NCBI GenBank assembly: GCA_046330255.1
Contig: JAXLTC010000001.1
Coordinates: forward strand, 1,426,001 to 1,490,000
Reading direction: 5' to 3'
DNA: 64,000 nucleotides
DNA from: JBBSBL01 sp046330255
GTDB lineage: Bacteria > Actinomycetota > Thermoleophilia > Solirubrobacterales > Solirubrobacteraceae
Part shown: piece after piece, positions 33,801 to 41,448 of the stretch
How the letters are laid out: each line of letters opens with the position of its first letter
Numbering within the stretch: the first letter of the stretch is position 1
Notes under the pieces: model-generated
The model's database searches: none
The model's input: the letters and a program-made list of their open reading frames with translations, nothing else
What the model was told of the DNA's origin: nothing
Position numbers and translations under genes: made by a program

Positions 33801-33898
33801 CGCGGGCGCGTCCGCCCGCGAAGCAACAGGACAAGCGTCGGCAGGACGGCGCTCGGCCTTGAGGGCGCGCGCCTTCCTCCCGGGACGCCCAGGACCAC
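30860..33898 (-). CDS. Multi-domain peptidoglycan hydrolase: lytic transglycosylase + LytM-like + M15-like domains
   Basis: 1012 residues if the GTG at 33898 is used (AAGGG just upstream). Residues about 1-170 form a soluble region; a hydrophobic span follows (LVGLGAAMVLAVPLGTGL, about 190-208), then a Pro/Thr/basic linker. Next is an MltB/SLT-type transglycosylase: ETDYGRN with the catalytic Glu, SAGALGWMQFMPGTWATYG, FAYNHAGWYV. A LytM-like domain follows but lacks the first metal His and the HxH pair (RPHMTFSM). The C-terminus is M15-like: SEHSSGNAVDI and HDDHIHIGF keep the zinc ligands. A shorter reading from a GTG at 33376 would make the span a signal peptide. It is divergent from ppk. 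Confidence 0.8.
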   Translation of the reverse strand: MVLGVPGGRRAPSRPSAVLPTLVLLLRGRTRPRTRKAIAIPEHHEPALRAHDPLPRHHAGGEPACATRPSAELARFVREPLDGRHDLLRLELRAPFAGSPGILSRALLIDAPPGRVRLLPVDLEDEAPAPPGFWRLAYVAPAGLARDDGTHYGLEVRAGLTVSLPRPAEARERVVNARRAAAPRLRPALVGLGAAMVLAVPLGTGLPSSRAAGPDGTVTAAGAPTAARVAPVVSADCPAERVLPDGRACIPPPPAQGAGDGPDAAAGTTTTTTTPAPPQPPPAETTPSEDPAPKPASKPRRQPTTSAPARPRAKRRAKLRHKPHRGRAHRMKARARAKRGTGTATSGSAGALPAGLSALGPIAVPNVAIEQFRIPPFLLPIYQAAGIQYGIPWQVLAAINEIETDYGRNLSVSSAGALGWMQFMPGTWATYGVDANGDHKRDPYNPVDAIFAAARYLKAAGGQRDLRKAIFAYNHAGWYVESVLLRARLVTALPGDLVGALTGLAQGLFPVGARASYTGQVSVARARKGRTAVGPDPGGAGRTQIDIFAARGAPVIAVGDGRIAAIGSDPRRGRWITLEDAYGNRYTYAHLGSVAKRYPALRPQKVSDAQIARELKLPTPDAAPRSAASAGRQRTTASGGSSAVSGGSRTGAPRRRRAAGHSAPHGRRRSARRAPKPAPVLKERLFAHPRRPAALAAGGERQIEASGAPAASGSETFKAYFTRPVRLPAKEVELRPLEPGASVIAGTILGRVGGDASTRPHMTFSMRPAGRGAPLIDPKPILDGWRLLDATAIYRAAGGTFFGRDARTPSVGQVLLMSKEALERRVLSDPGVNIYSCGRSDIAAGLIDRRVLAAIEYLSVSGLRPTITALRCGHSYLTTSGNVSEHSSGNAVDIAAINGTPILGHQGAGSITDVAVRRLLLLQGTMKPHQIITLMRYPGTDNTLSLPDHDDHIHIGFRPTASGKAGQRLRTILKPGQWAKLIARLGQIPNPVVSAGVSKYATPAGKPHGRGE

Positions 33899-33921
33899 TA
33901 CCCTTGACCGACCTCCCCGCC

Positions 33922-36102
33922 ATGGCCGATCCGATCGATACCGAGACCGCCGCAGCCGAGGATGCCGCGGTGCGCCCCGGCACGCTCGCGCCGCCGTCGC
34001 GGCCGGCCGTGACCTCGGCGGCCGGCGAGGCCCGGGTCGCGGCCGATCTCGACGACAGCTCGCTGTACTTCAATCGCGAGCTCTCCTGGGTGGACTTCAA
34101 CGACCGCGTCCTCCAGCTCACCGAGGACCCGGCGCTGCCGCTGCTCGAGCGCGTCAAGTTCCTCGCGATCTACTGCACGAACCTCGACGAGTTCGTGATG
34201 GTGCGGGTCGCCGGCCTGCACGACCAGCTCGAGGCGGGCATCGTCGCCCGCGGCCCCGACGGCCTGACGCCGATCGAGGTGGTGGAGGGCATCGCGGCGC
34301 GGCTGCGGGAGCTGGACGCGCGCCACGCGCGCCAGTGGGAGACCGTCGCGCGCCCCGCGCTCGCCGAGCACGGCATCCGCATCGTGGCTCCCGAGGAGTG
34401 CGACGTGCACCAACTGGCGGCGCTAGACCAGCGCTTCCACGAGGAGATCTTCCCCGTGCTCACGCCGCTGGCCGTGGCGCCGGGCCGGCCGTTTCCCTAC
34501 ATCTCCAACCTCTCGCTGTCGCTCGCCGTCCGCCTGCACGACCCCGTGGCCGACGTGGAGGCGTTCGCGCGCGTGAAGGTGCCCAAGGAGGTCGTCGAGC
34601 GCTTCGTTCCCGTCGGCGAGACGACGTTCGTCCCGCTCGAGCAGGTCATCGCCCGGCACCTCGACGAGCTCTTCCCGGGGATGGAGATCCGCTCCTACGG
34701 GACCTTCCGGGTAACGCGCGACGCCGACTTCACGGTCTCCGACGAGGCGGACGACCTGCTCCAGGCGGTCGAGGAGGAGCTCCGGCGCCGGCGCTTCGGC
34801 GAGGTCGTGCGACTGGAGGCTTCCGCCGACATGGAGCCGCGCCTGCGGCGCTGGCTGGCCGAGACCCTGAGCCTCGAGGAGCACCAGATCTACGACGTGC
34901 CCGGCCTGCTCGACCTGGGCGATCTGTGGCAGATCTACGGCCTGCCCGGCTTCGACGAGCTGCGCGACCCGCCCTATCACCCGGCGGTCCCGCCGGCGCT
35001 GCGCACTGAGAGCGGCGCCCCGGCCGACGCGTTCGCCGCGATGCGCAAGGGCGAGTTCCTGGCGCACCATCCCTACGAGTCGTTCGCGGCGAGCGTGGAG
35101 CGGCTCGTTCTCCAGGCGAGCACCGACCCGGACGTGCTCGGCATCAAGCAGACCGTCTACCGCACATCCAACGACGCGGCGCTGATCCCGGCGATGACCG
35201 AGGCCGCCGAGCGAGGCAAGCAGGCGGTGTGCGTGGTGGAGGTCAAGGCGCGGTTCGACGAGCGCACCAACATCGGGTGGGCGAAGACGCTGGAGGAGGC
35301 GGGCGCGCACGTGGTCCACGGCCTGCCCGGGCTGAAGACGCATGCGAAGGCGCTGATGGTCGTGCGCAAGGAGGGCGACGGGGTGCGCCGCTACGTGCAC
35401 ATCGGGACGGGCAACTACAACGCCAAGACCGCGCGGATCTACGAGGACTTCGGCCTCTTCACGACCGACCCCGAGATCGCCGACGACGTGACCGATCTCT
35501 TCAACATGCTCACGGGCTACGCGCGGCCGCGCGAGTTCCGCCGGGTCGTCACCTCGCCCGACCACACGCGGGACACGCTGCTGCGCGAGCTCTCGGAGAC
35601 GGTCGAGGCGCACCGCCGCGGCGTCCCCGCGCGCGTGACGATGAAGATGAACTCGCTCGTGGACCGCCGCTGCATCCAGGCGATGTACGAGGCGTCGCAG
35701 GCGGGGCTGCCGATCGATCTGAACGTCCGCGGGATCTGCTGCCTGCGCCCCGAGGTGCCGGGCATCAGCGAGACGATCAGGGTGCGCTCCGTGGTGGGCC
35801 GCTTCCTCGAGCACTCGCGCATCTACCACTTCCGGCGTGGCGACGAGCGCCGCTACTACATAGGCTCGGCCGACCTGATGCCACGCAACCTCGACGAGCG
35901 GGTCGAGCTGCTCGTGCCGGTGCGCGATCCGGCGCTCCAGGACGAGCTCCAGGACACCCTCGACCGCTGCCTGGCCGACGACACCTTCACCTGGCTGCTG
36001 GGCCAGGACGGGGACTGGACGCGGCTCGCGGGCGGGCAGCGCGGCGTTCATGCCGAGCTGATGGCGGAGACGCTGGCCCGCGCAGAGGCGGAGCGCGTCT
36101 AG
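33922..36102 (+). CDS. ppk1: Polyphosphate kinase 1
   Basis: Reversibly polymerises the gamma-phosphate of ATP into polyphosphate; membrane-peripheral and cytosolic. 727 residues, normal for PPK1. Visible: YFNRELSWVDFN at the N-domain, NLDEFVMVRVAGL, the autophosphorylation region GLKTHAKALMV, HIGTGNYNAKTARIYED, and the second catalytic-site motif FLEHSRIYHF with IGSADLMPRNLD. The ATG at 33922 gives a 45-residue disordered leader before the conserved domain; an in-frame TTG at 33904 is an alternative. The gap to the divergent peptidoglycan hydrolase gene is very short, so their promoters must overlap. Confidence 0.95.
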   Translation: MADPIDTETAAAEDAAVRPGTLAPPSRPAVTSAAGEARVAADLDDSSLYFNRELSWVDFNDRVLQLTEDPALPLLERVKFLAIYCTNLDEFVMVRVAGLHDQLEAGIVARGPDGLTPIEVVEGIAARLRELDARHARQWETVARPALAEHGIRIVAPEECDVHQLAALDQRFHEEIFPVLTPLAVAPGRPFPYISNLSLSLAVRLHDPVADVEAFARVKVPKEVVERFVPVGETTFVPLEQVIARHLDELFPGMEIRSYGTFRVTRDADFTVSDEADDLLQAVEEELRRRRFGEVVRLEASADMEPRLRRWLAETLSLEEHQIYDVPGLLDLGDLWQIYGLPGFDELRDPPYHPAVPPALRTESGAPADAFAAMRKGEFLAHHPYESFAASVERLVLQASTDPDVLGIKQTVYRTSNDAALIPAMTEAAERGKQAVCVVEVKARFDERTNIGWAKTLEEAGAHVVHGLPGLKTHAKALMVVRKEGDGVRRYVHIGTGNYNAKTARIYEDFGLFTTDPEIADDVTDLFNMLTGYARPREFRRVVTSPDHTRDTLLRELSETVEAHRRGVPARVTMKMNSLVDRRCIQAMYEASQAGLPIDLNVRGICCLRPEVPGISETIRVRSVVGRFLEHSRIYHFRRGDERRYYIGSADLMPRNLDERVELLVPVRDPALQDELQDTLDRCLADDTFTWLLGQDGDWTRLAGGQRGVHAELMAETLARAEAERV

Positions 36103-36133
36103 CGGCGGCGGCCGCGGCCGCGGGGAGACGCGG

Positions 36134-36754
36134 TTGGACCTCGACCCCCAGGCAGTCGCGCTGGCGGAGCGGCTGCGCCCGTTCACGAGCGACCCGCGCG
36201 TGGTCGAGGCGATCGCCGCGGTGCCGCGCGGCCTGTTCGTCTCGGCGCCGGACGCCTACGCGGACCGGGCGCTGCCGATCGGCGCCGGGCAGACGATCTC
36301 GCAGCCGCTGGTCGTCGCGCGGATGCTCGACCTGCTCGCGCCCGGCCCCGCGGACAGGGTGCTCGACGTCGGCACCGGGTCCGGCTGGCACGCCGCGCTG
36401 CTGGGCCGCCTGTCGCGCCGGGTGTGGAGCGTCGAGCGGATACCCGAGCTCGCCGCCGCGGCCTCCGGCGCCCTGGCCGCGGCCGGGATCTCCAACGTCG
36501 AGGTGCTGGTTCGGGACGGCGGCGACGGCCTGTCCGAGATGGCGCCCTTCGACCGGATCAACGTCGCCGCGGCGACGCCCCGGTCCGCGCTCGGCCCGCT
36601 CGAGGCGCAGCTGGGGCCGGGCGGGCGGCTCGTGGCGCCGGTCGAGGACGAGCACGGCGATCAGCGCCTGACGCTCGTCCGCCGCGAGGCGAGCGGCTCG
36701 CTCTCCCGCGAGGCGTTCGAGGCGGTGCGCTTCGTGCCGCTCGTGGCGGAGTAG
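36134..36754 (+). CDS. pcm: Protein-L-isoaspartate O-methyltransferase
   Basis: Repairs isoaspartyl residues in aged proteins using S-adenosylmethionine. 206 residues. Family motifs are in order: VPRGLFV with following DAYADRALPIG, GQTISQP at 52-58, SAM motif I DVGTGSGWHAALLG at 78-91, and FDRINVAAATP. The start is TTG at 36134, 31 bases after the ppk stop, with GGGGAGA upstream. It ends at a strong stem-loop in an element of the intergenic palindrome family. Co-transcription with ppk is likely; both relate to stress survival. Confidence 0.92.
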   Translation: MDLDPQAVALAERLRPFTSDPRVVEAIAAVPRGLFVSAPDAYADRALPIGAGQTISQPLVVARMLDLLAPGPADRVLDVGTGSGWHAALLGRLSRRVWSVERIPELAAAASGALAAAGISNVEVLVRDGGDGLSEMAPFDRINVAAATPRSALGPLEAQLGPGGRLVAPVEDEHGDQRLTLVRREASGSLSREAFEAVRFVPLVAE

Positions 36755-36757
36755 GCC

Positions 36758-36871
36758 GACGAACAACCGCCGCGAAGGGGTGCGGGCCCAACCCATCCCA
36801 GCTAGCCCCTCTCCTGCGGGTGCAGACCGGGATGGGTTCGGCCAGTTGCCCGCCTCATCCCCTTCGCTGCG
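36758..36871. repeat. Intergenic palindromic element, copy F
   Basis: Left end GACGAAC followed by CCGCCGCGAAGGGG; right end, complemented, CGCAGCGAAGGGG. The two ends are inverted repeats of each other and match the ends of copies A, C, D and E. The interior holds a different strong hairpin (annotated separately). It fills the gap between the convergent pcm and DNA-methyltransferase genes. Confidence 0.65.
36785..36843. terminator. Strong stem-loop between convergent genes (probable bidirectional terminator)
   Basis: AACCCATCCC at 36790-36799 pairs perfectly with GGGATGGGTT at 36829-36838; after one C-C mismatch the flanking GGCC/GGCC extend the stem by four more pairs. The loop is 29 bases. 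It lies 30 bases after the pcm stop and 58 bases after the methyltransferase stop on the other strand. No T-run is seen on either side. Confidence 0.65.
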
Positions 36872-36900
36872 TTCCCGGCGCTCGCGTGCCCAGCCGCCCC

Positions 36901-37818
36901 TCACCCCGCCCCTAGCCGCGCCGCGATCACCGCCACCGCCTCGGGGTTGCTGTCGACCAGGACGTAGTGGCGGCCGAGTTGGGCGCAGACCGCGCCGAGC
37001 GTGCCCGAGCCCGCGAAGAAGTCAAGGCACCAGCCTCCCGGCCGCGAGGACGCCTGGACCATGCGGCGGACGATGCCCTCCGGCTTCTGCGTCGGGTAGC
37101 CGGTGCGCTCGCGGCCGGAGGTCGGGACGATCGTGTGCCACCAGACGGACGTCGGTCGCTTGCCGCGCGCCGCCTTCTCCGCGGTGACCAGGCCGGGCGC
37201 CATGTAGGGCTCGCGATCCACCGCCTCGGCGTCGAAGTGGTGGGCGCCCGGCGTGCGTACGTAGACCAGGATCGTGTCGTGCTTGGCCGGCCAGCGGTCG
37301 CGCGGCTTGGCGCCGTAGTCGTAGGCCCAGATCAGCTCGTTGAGGAAGGCGCGCTCTCCGAAGACGCCGTCGAGCAGGAGCTTGACCCGGTGCGCCTCGC
37401 GCTGGTCCAGGTGCACGTAGAGCGTTCCGTGCGGCGCGAGCAACTCGCGCGCCCGCTCCAAGCGCGGGCGCAGGAACGCCTGGTAGTCCTCGAACGCGTC
37501 GCCGTACCCCATGCTCCGGGCCGCCACCGTGCGGTAGCGCCGGCCGCCGAAGCCGGTGCGATCCCCGCCGCGCTCGTCGCGCGCCACCGCGAGACGGCGG
37601 TGGCGCCGCTCACGCCCGGTGTTGAAGGGCGGGTCGATCGCGATGCAGTCGAAGGCGCCCTCGGGAAGTTTCGGCAGCACCTCGGCGTTGTCGGCCCCGA
37701 TCACCAGATCGCGGCTCAGGAGGATGCGCCCGAGGGAGGCGACCGCGGCCGCGTCCAGCAGCAACGGTGCGCCGGGCCCGGCGGCGGCCTCGGGGCTGGC
37801 GGCGGCGGGTCGCGGCAC
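36901..37818 (-). CDS. Site-specific DNA methyltransferase (N-4/N-6, beta-type order)
   Basis: 305 residues. The catalytic motif IV DPPFNTG lies near residue 62 and the SAM-binding motif FAGSGT near residue 268, so motif IV precedes motif I, the beta-class order of CcrM- and many N4-cytosine-type enzymes. TGYPTQKPEGIVRRM before FAGSGT is typical. The GTG at 37818 was chosen because GGAAG lies eight bases upstream and a longer frame would run into the divergent dehalogenase gene. No restriction endonuclease gene is adjacent, so it looks like a solitary methyltransferase. The recognition site is unknown. Confidence 0.88.
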   Translation of the reverse strand: MPRPAAASPEAAAGPGAPLLLDAAAVASLGRILLSRDLVIGADNAEVLPKLPEGAFDCIAIDPPFNTGRERRHRRLAVARDERGGDRTGFGGRRYRTVAARSMGYGDAFEDYQAFLRPRLERARELLAPHGTLYVHLDQREAHRVKLLLDGVFGERAFLNELIWAYDYGAKPRDRWPAKHDTILVYVRTPGAHHFDAEAVDREPYMAPGLVTAEKAARGKRPTSVWWHTIVPTSGRERTGYPTQKPEGIVRRMVQASSRPGGWCLDFFAGSGTLGAVCAQLGRHYVLVDSNPEAVAVIAARLGAG

Positions 37819-37882
37819 CGGGATATCTTCCGGCGAGCCGCGGACGCCCGCGGCCCCCGCCCCCGAGAGAGGACACCTGCAG

Positions 37883-38782
37883 ATGACCGTGGAGAGGATG
37901 CCGGCGGCCAACGTCGTGCGCACCCCGGACGAGCGCTTCGACGGGTTGCCGGACTTCCCGTTCGAGCCGCGCTACCGCGAGCGCGACGGCCTGCGCCTCG
38001 CGCACCTCGACGAGGGGGACGGCGCGCCGGTCGTGTTCTTCCACGGCCAGCCGACCTGGTCGTTCCTCTGGCGCCACGTCATCCCGCCGGTCCGCGATGC
38101 GGGCTTCCGCTGCATCGCCCCCGACCACGCCGGCTTCGGGCGCTCGGACAAGCCGGATGCGGTGGGCTGGTACTCCTACGAGCGCCACTGCGAGCTGACC
38201 AACTCGATCTTCGAGGACCTCGACCTGAGCGGCACGACCGTCGTCGTGCACGACTGGGGCGGGCCGATCGGGCTGCGGGCGGCCGTCGACCACGCCGACC
38301 GGATCGACCGCATGGTCATCATGGACACGGGCCTCTTCACCGGGCGCCAGCGGATGACCGACGCCTGGAAGGCGTTCCGCGACTTCGTGGAGCGCACCGA
38401 GGACCTGCCGGTCGGCTTCCTCGTCGAGCGGGGGGCGAAGTCCGACCTGCCGGCCGAGGTCGTGGCCGCCTACGAGGCCCCGTTCCCCGACGCGGCCTCC
38501 AAGGCCGGGGCGCGCGCGTTCCCGCTGATGCTGCCCACCTCCCCCGAGATGCCCGGTGCCGAGGGGGGACGACGCACGCTCGACGCGCTGCGCTCCGACG
38601 AGCGCCCGAAGCTCGTGCTGTGGGCGGACGGAGATCCGGTGATCCCGCTGAAGGTCGGCCGACGCTTCGCGGAGGCGATCGGCACGGAGGTCGACCACGT
38701 GATCCCGGATGCGAGCCACTTCCTGCAGGAGGACCAGGGACCGCTTATCGGCAGTCACATCGCGGACTGGCTCACGGCCTGA
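37883..38782 (+). CDS. Haloalkane dehalogenase-like alpha/beta hydrolase
   Basis: 299 residues in the HLD-I style: VVFFHGQPTWSFLWR at 51-64, nucleophile elbow VVHDWGGPIG with Asp124 and the halide-contact Trp125, and catalytic His279 in DASHFLQED. Known dehalogenases have Asn or Glu at the residue after HG; here it is Gln56, and the residue before the nucleophile is His rather than Gln. Activity on halogenated compounds is therefore plausible but not assured; an epoxide hydrolase is the alternative. GAGAGAGGA precedes the ATG. It is divergent from the DNA methyltransferase with 64 bases between starts. Confidence 0.8.
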   Translation: MTVERMPAANVVRTPDERFDGLPDFPFEPRYRERDGLRLAHLDEGDGAPVVFFHGQPTWSFLWRHVIPPVRDAGFRCIAPDHAGFGRSDKPDAVGWYSYERHCELTNSIFEDLDLSGTTVVVHDWGGPIGLRAAVDHADRIDRMVIMDTGLFTGRQRMTDAWKAFRDFVERTEDLPVGFLVERGAKSDLPAEVVAAYEAPFPDAASKAGARAFPLMLPTSPEMPGAEGGRRTLDALRSDERPKLVLWADGDPVIPLKVGRRFAEAIGTEVDHVIPDASHFLQEDQGPLIGSHIADWLTA

Positions 38783-38799
38783 GCCGTCGTTCGCGCGCG

Positions 38800-40437
38800 T
38801 CAGCGCAGCGGGGTCACGGCCGAGCAGGGGACGGAGGGCTCGTCCAACCGCCGGTGGTCGCGGAAGCGCATCGGCGGGCAGCGCGGGACGGACGCGGGGC
38901 GACCGCCGACCCGCACCCACGTCGTCACCCCGACTCCGTTGAGCCCGCGCCAGCGCAGCGTGCGCTCACGCCGCCAGCGCCCGGCGGGCGGCGGCCCGTC
39001 CGCGGCGGGCTTCCCGGGAACGATCGAGTAGGCGATCGCGACGCGACGCGCCTTCACGGCCTCGTCCCAGCTCCCCGGCACGATCGCGGGAAGGAACCAC
39101 GGGTGGGCACGATCGAAGAAGATCGCCATGTCGTAGAAGAGCGCGCGGCGCTTGCCCAGCAGCGCCACGATGTCTCCCTGCGCGACCGGCACCCCCGGGC
39201 CCGCGTTGCGGTCTAGCCAGCGCGCCGCGAGGTTCCACGGCGGCCGCCGCGCGGGCGCCCGGAGCGAGTCGATCGTGCCCGCGACGAGCGCCGCGGCGAA
39301 CACCGCCGCGAGCACGGGTCCCGCGGGTCCGCGCACGCGGGTGAACAGGGCCGCGAGGAGCAGCAGCATCGCGGGCAGCGACGGGATCAGGTTGCGGGGC
39401 GCGAACAGGTTGGTGCCGCCGATCCTGTAGAGGATCAGGCCGACCGGCAGGGACGCGGCCAGCAGGGCGATCAACAGCAGCGGCGAGCGCGTCGCCGCAT
39501 GCGATCCGCCCTCGCGCGCGCTCGCGGCGTCGGCGCTGGCCGGTCCACCGGCCCGGCGACGGTGCGCGACGAGAGTCGACACGAGCGCCGCGAGCGCGGC
39601 CAGCGCCGCGACGAGGAGCCAGGCGCGGCCGGGAAGCTCGCGCAGCGGCAGGAACGGATGGCCCGTCACAAGGACCGCGAGGCGTTCCAGGTAGCCCTCG
39701 GGGGCGGCACTCAGCCCCTTCGGGAAACCGGTCGCGACCGCCTCCACGCCGGGATTGCGGCGCTGGTCGATGTACGACGGGATCCACGGCGCGAACGCGA
39801 CGGCGACGAGCGCGTTCGCGCCCAGAACCGCGCGCCGGCGCTCGCGGTAGGCGTACAGCGCCCACGCGGCCTGCGCGGCCAGGTAGATCGCCGCGGTGTA
39901 GTGCGTGTAGAGCGACGCCGCCCCGCTCACTGCGAACAGGGCCCACCACCAGCGCGACGCGCCCGGGCGAAGGGCTCCCAGCAGCGCCAGCGTGCAGATC
40001 AGCAGCAGCGCCATCAGCAGCGCGTAGGCGCGCGCCTCGCTCCCGTAGAAGACGAGGAAGGGCGAGATCGCCGCGAAGGTGGCGCCAAGGAGCGCCGCGC
40101 GGCGGCCGACGGTGCGCGCGCCGAGCAGGTAGACGAGCGGCACGGCGGCGGCGCCGGCGAGCAGCGACGGAAGACGCACGGACACCGGCGGGTCGCCCAG
40201 CTTCTGCGCGGCGTAGGCGAGGAGGTAGTGCAGGGGCGGGGTGATCGAGGTGTCGCGGATCTGGCCCAGCAGGCCACCCAGGCCCGTGGTGGTGACGATG
40301 TCGTAGGTGAAGAGCTCGTCGCCGTAGAGCGCCTGGTGGGCCCCAGGCCAGCGCAGCGCGAGCGCGAGCGCAGTCAGCGCGCACAGAGCGAGCGCCACGA
40401 AACGCGGGCTCTCGATGCTCCTTCCCCAGGACGGCAC
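38800..40437 (-). CDS. Membrane glycosyltransferase, GT39/ArnT-like (PMT superfamily)
   Basis: 545 residues with about ten or more membrane helices. The first extracytoplasmic loop has the catalytic acidic motif YGDELFTYDIV and DTSITPPLHY, as in GT39/GT83 lipid-linked sugar transferases. PSLLAGAAAVPLVYLLG and FLVFYGSEARAYAL are typical continuation motifs. The enzyme would transfer a sugar from a polyprenyl-phosphate donor to a protein or glycan outside the membrane. The donor and acceptor are unknown. It stands alone, convergent with the dehalogenase-like gene. Confidence 0.87.
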   Translation of the reverse strand: MPSWGRSIESPRFVALALCALTALALALRWPGAHQALYGDELFTYDIVTTTGLGGLLGQIRDTSITPPLHYLLAYAAQKLGDPPVSVRLPSLLAGAAAVPLVYLLGARTVGRRAALLGATFAAISPFLVFYGSEARAYALLMALLLICTLALLGALRPGASRWWWALFAVSGAASLYTHYTAAIYLAAQAAWALYAYRERRRAVLGANALVAVAFAPWIPSYIDQRRNPGVEAVATGFPKGLSAAPEGYLERLAVLVTGHPFLPLRELPGRAWLLVAALAALAALVSTLVAHRRRAGGPASADAASAREGGSHAATRSPLLLIALLAASLPVGLILYRIGGTNLFAPRNLIPSLPAMLLLLAALFTRVRGPAGPVLAAVFAAALVAGTIDSLRAPARRPPWNLAARWLDRNAGPGVPVAQGDIVALLGKRRALFYDMAIFFDRAHPWFLPAIVPGSWDEAVKARRVAIAYSIVPGKPAADGPPPAGRWRRERTLRWRGLNGVGVTTWVRVGGRPASVPRCPPMRFRDHRRLDEPSVPCSAVTPLR

Positions 40438-40477
40438 GGCGCGCGAATCTACCTGCGCGCGCCGCCGCGCCCGCCGC

Positions 40478-41350
40478 TCAGACGGGCGTCTTCTCCTCCT
40501 CGCCCGACTCGATCTCCTTGCGCTTGGCGCGCTCCTCGTAGTCCAGGCGCGCCTGGCCGCTGGCCTTGGCCAGCACCTGGTCGGCCTTCATCGCCCGCCC
40601 GAGCGCCTCGCTCGCGCGGCGCGGTAGCAGGGCCGACGTGCGCACCACGCGCGCGTTCGAGCGCGGCACGTAGACGTCGAAGCGCGGGACCTTGAGCGCG
40701 TCGACGATCTCGGCCGCGACGTCCTCCGGGTTCACGTTCTTGACCCCGCGCGCCTGTACGAGACCGGCCGCAAGCTCGGTGTTGACGATCGCGGGCATCA
40801 CGACCGAGACCTCCACCCCGGTGCCGCGCATCTCCGCGCGAAGCGCCTCGGAAAGCCCGACGACTGCGAACTTGGTCGCGCAGTAGGTCGCGCCGCCCGG
40901 GAAGCCGGTCTTGCCGGCCATCGAAGCGATGTTGACGATGTGGCCGGCACGCCGGTGCTCCAGGCGCTTCGCCGCGAGCTGCGACCCGTGCCACACACCC
41001 CAGAGGTTGACGTCGACCTGCTTGCGCGCAGTCTCCGGGTCCTCCTGCAGGAACGGCCCCAGAAGCATGATCCCGGCGTTGTTGACGAGCACCTCCAGCG
41101 GCCCGAGGCGGTCCTCCACCGCGTCGAGGAACTCCGCGAACGAATCGCGGTCGGTGACGTCGAGCCGGAGCCCGACGGCGCCGGTGCCGAGGCCCTCGGC
41201 CGCGCGCTCGGCCTCCTCGAGCGCCAGGTCCCCGATCGCGACCTGGGCGCCCTCGCGCGCGACCGCCCGGGCGGTCGCCAGCCCGATGCCGCGCGCGGCG
41301 CCGGTGATCGCGACGACCTTGCCGTTGAGGGAACGGGGCTGCTTCGCCAT
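40478..41350 (-). CDS. Short-chain dehydrogenase/reductase
   Basis: 290 residues. Cofactor motif TGAARGIG at 16-23, acidic D41 after strand 2 (IGDLAL) suggesting NAD(H) preference, NNAG at 90-93, and the catalytic Ser143-Tyr156-Lys160 set (NIASMAG, TYCATKFA). The C-terminal 60 residues are an unusual Arg/Lys/Glu-rich extension past the classic 230-residue core. AGGAG lies before the ATG at 41350. The substrate is unknown. The gene sits between the GT39-type and molybdopterin oxidoreductase genes, all on the minus strand. Confidence 0.9.
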   Translation of the reverse strand: MAKQPRSLNGKVVAITGAARGIGLATARAVAREGAQVAIGDLALEEAERAAEGLGTGAVGLRLDVTDRDSFAEFLDAVEDRLGPLEVLVNNAGIMLLGPFLQEDPETARKQVDVNLWGVWHGSQLAAKRLEHRRAGHIVNIASMAGKTGFPGGATYCATKFAVVGLSEALRAEMRGTGVEVSVVMPAIVNTELAAGLVQARGVKNVNPEDVAAEIVDALKVPRFDVYVPRSNARVVRTSALLPRRASEALGRAMKADQVLAKASGQARLDYEERAKRKEIESGEEEKTPV

Positions 41351-41448
41351 TGGCGTGCTCCTGACCTGGGCGGATTCGACGGGCTGTCGAAACCGTAGCG
41401 CTCGCCGGGGCCCGGGCGCGTCCAGAGCGCCCAACGCCGCGACCGCCG

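Noticed and set aside
33313..33921. Upstream extension of the polyphosphate kinase frame
   Set aside because: The 203 extra codons are mostly Arg/Ala/Pro and overlap the well-coded N-terminal region of the divergent peptidoglycan hydrolase; PPK1 proteins begin near the chosen ATG.
36134..37923. pcm and the DNA methyltransferase as one system
   Set aside because: They are convergent and separated by a strong stem-loop; nothing beyond position links protein repair with DNA methylation.
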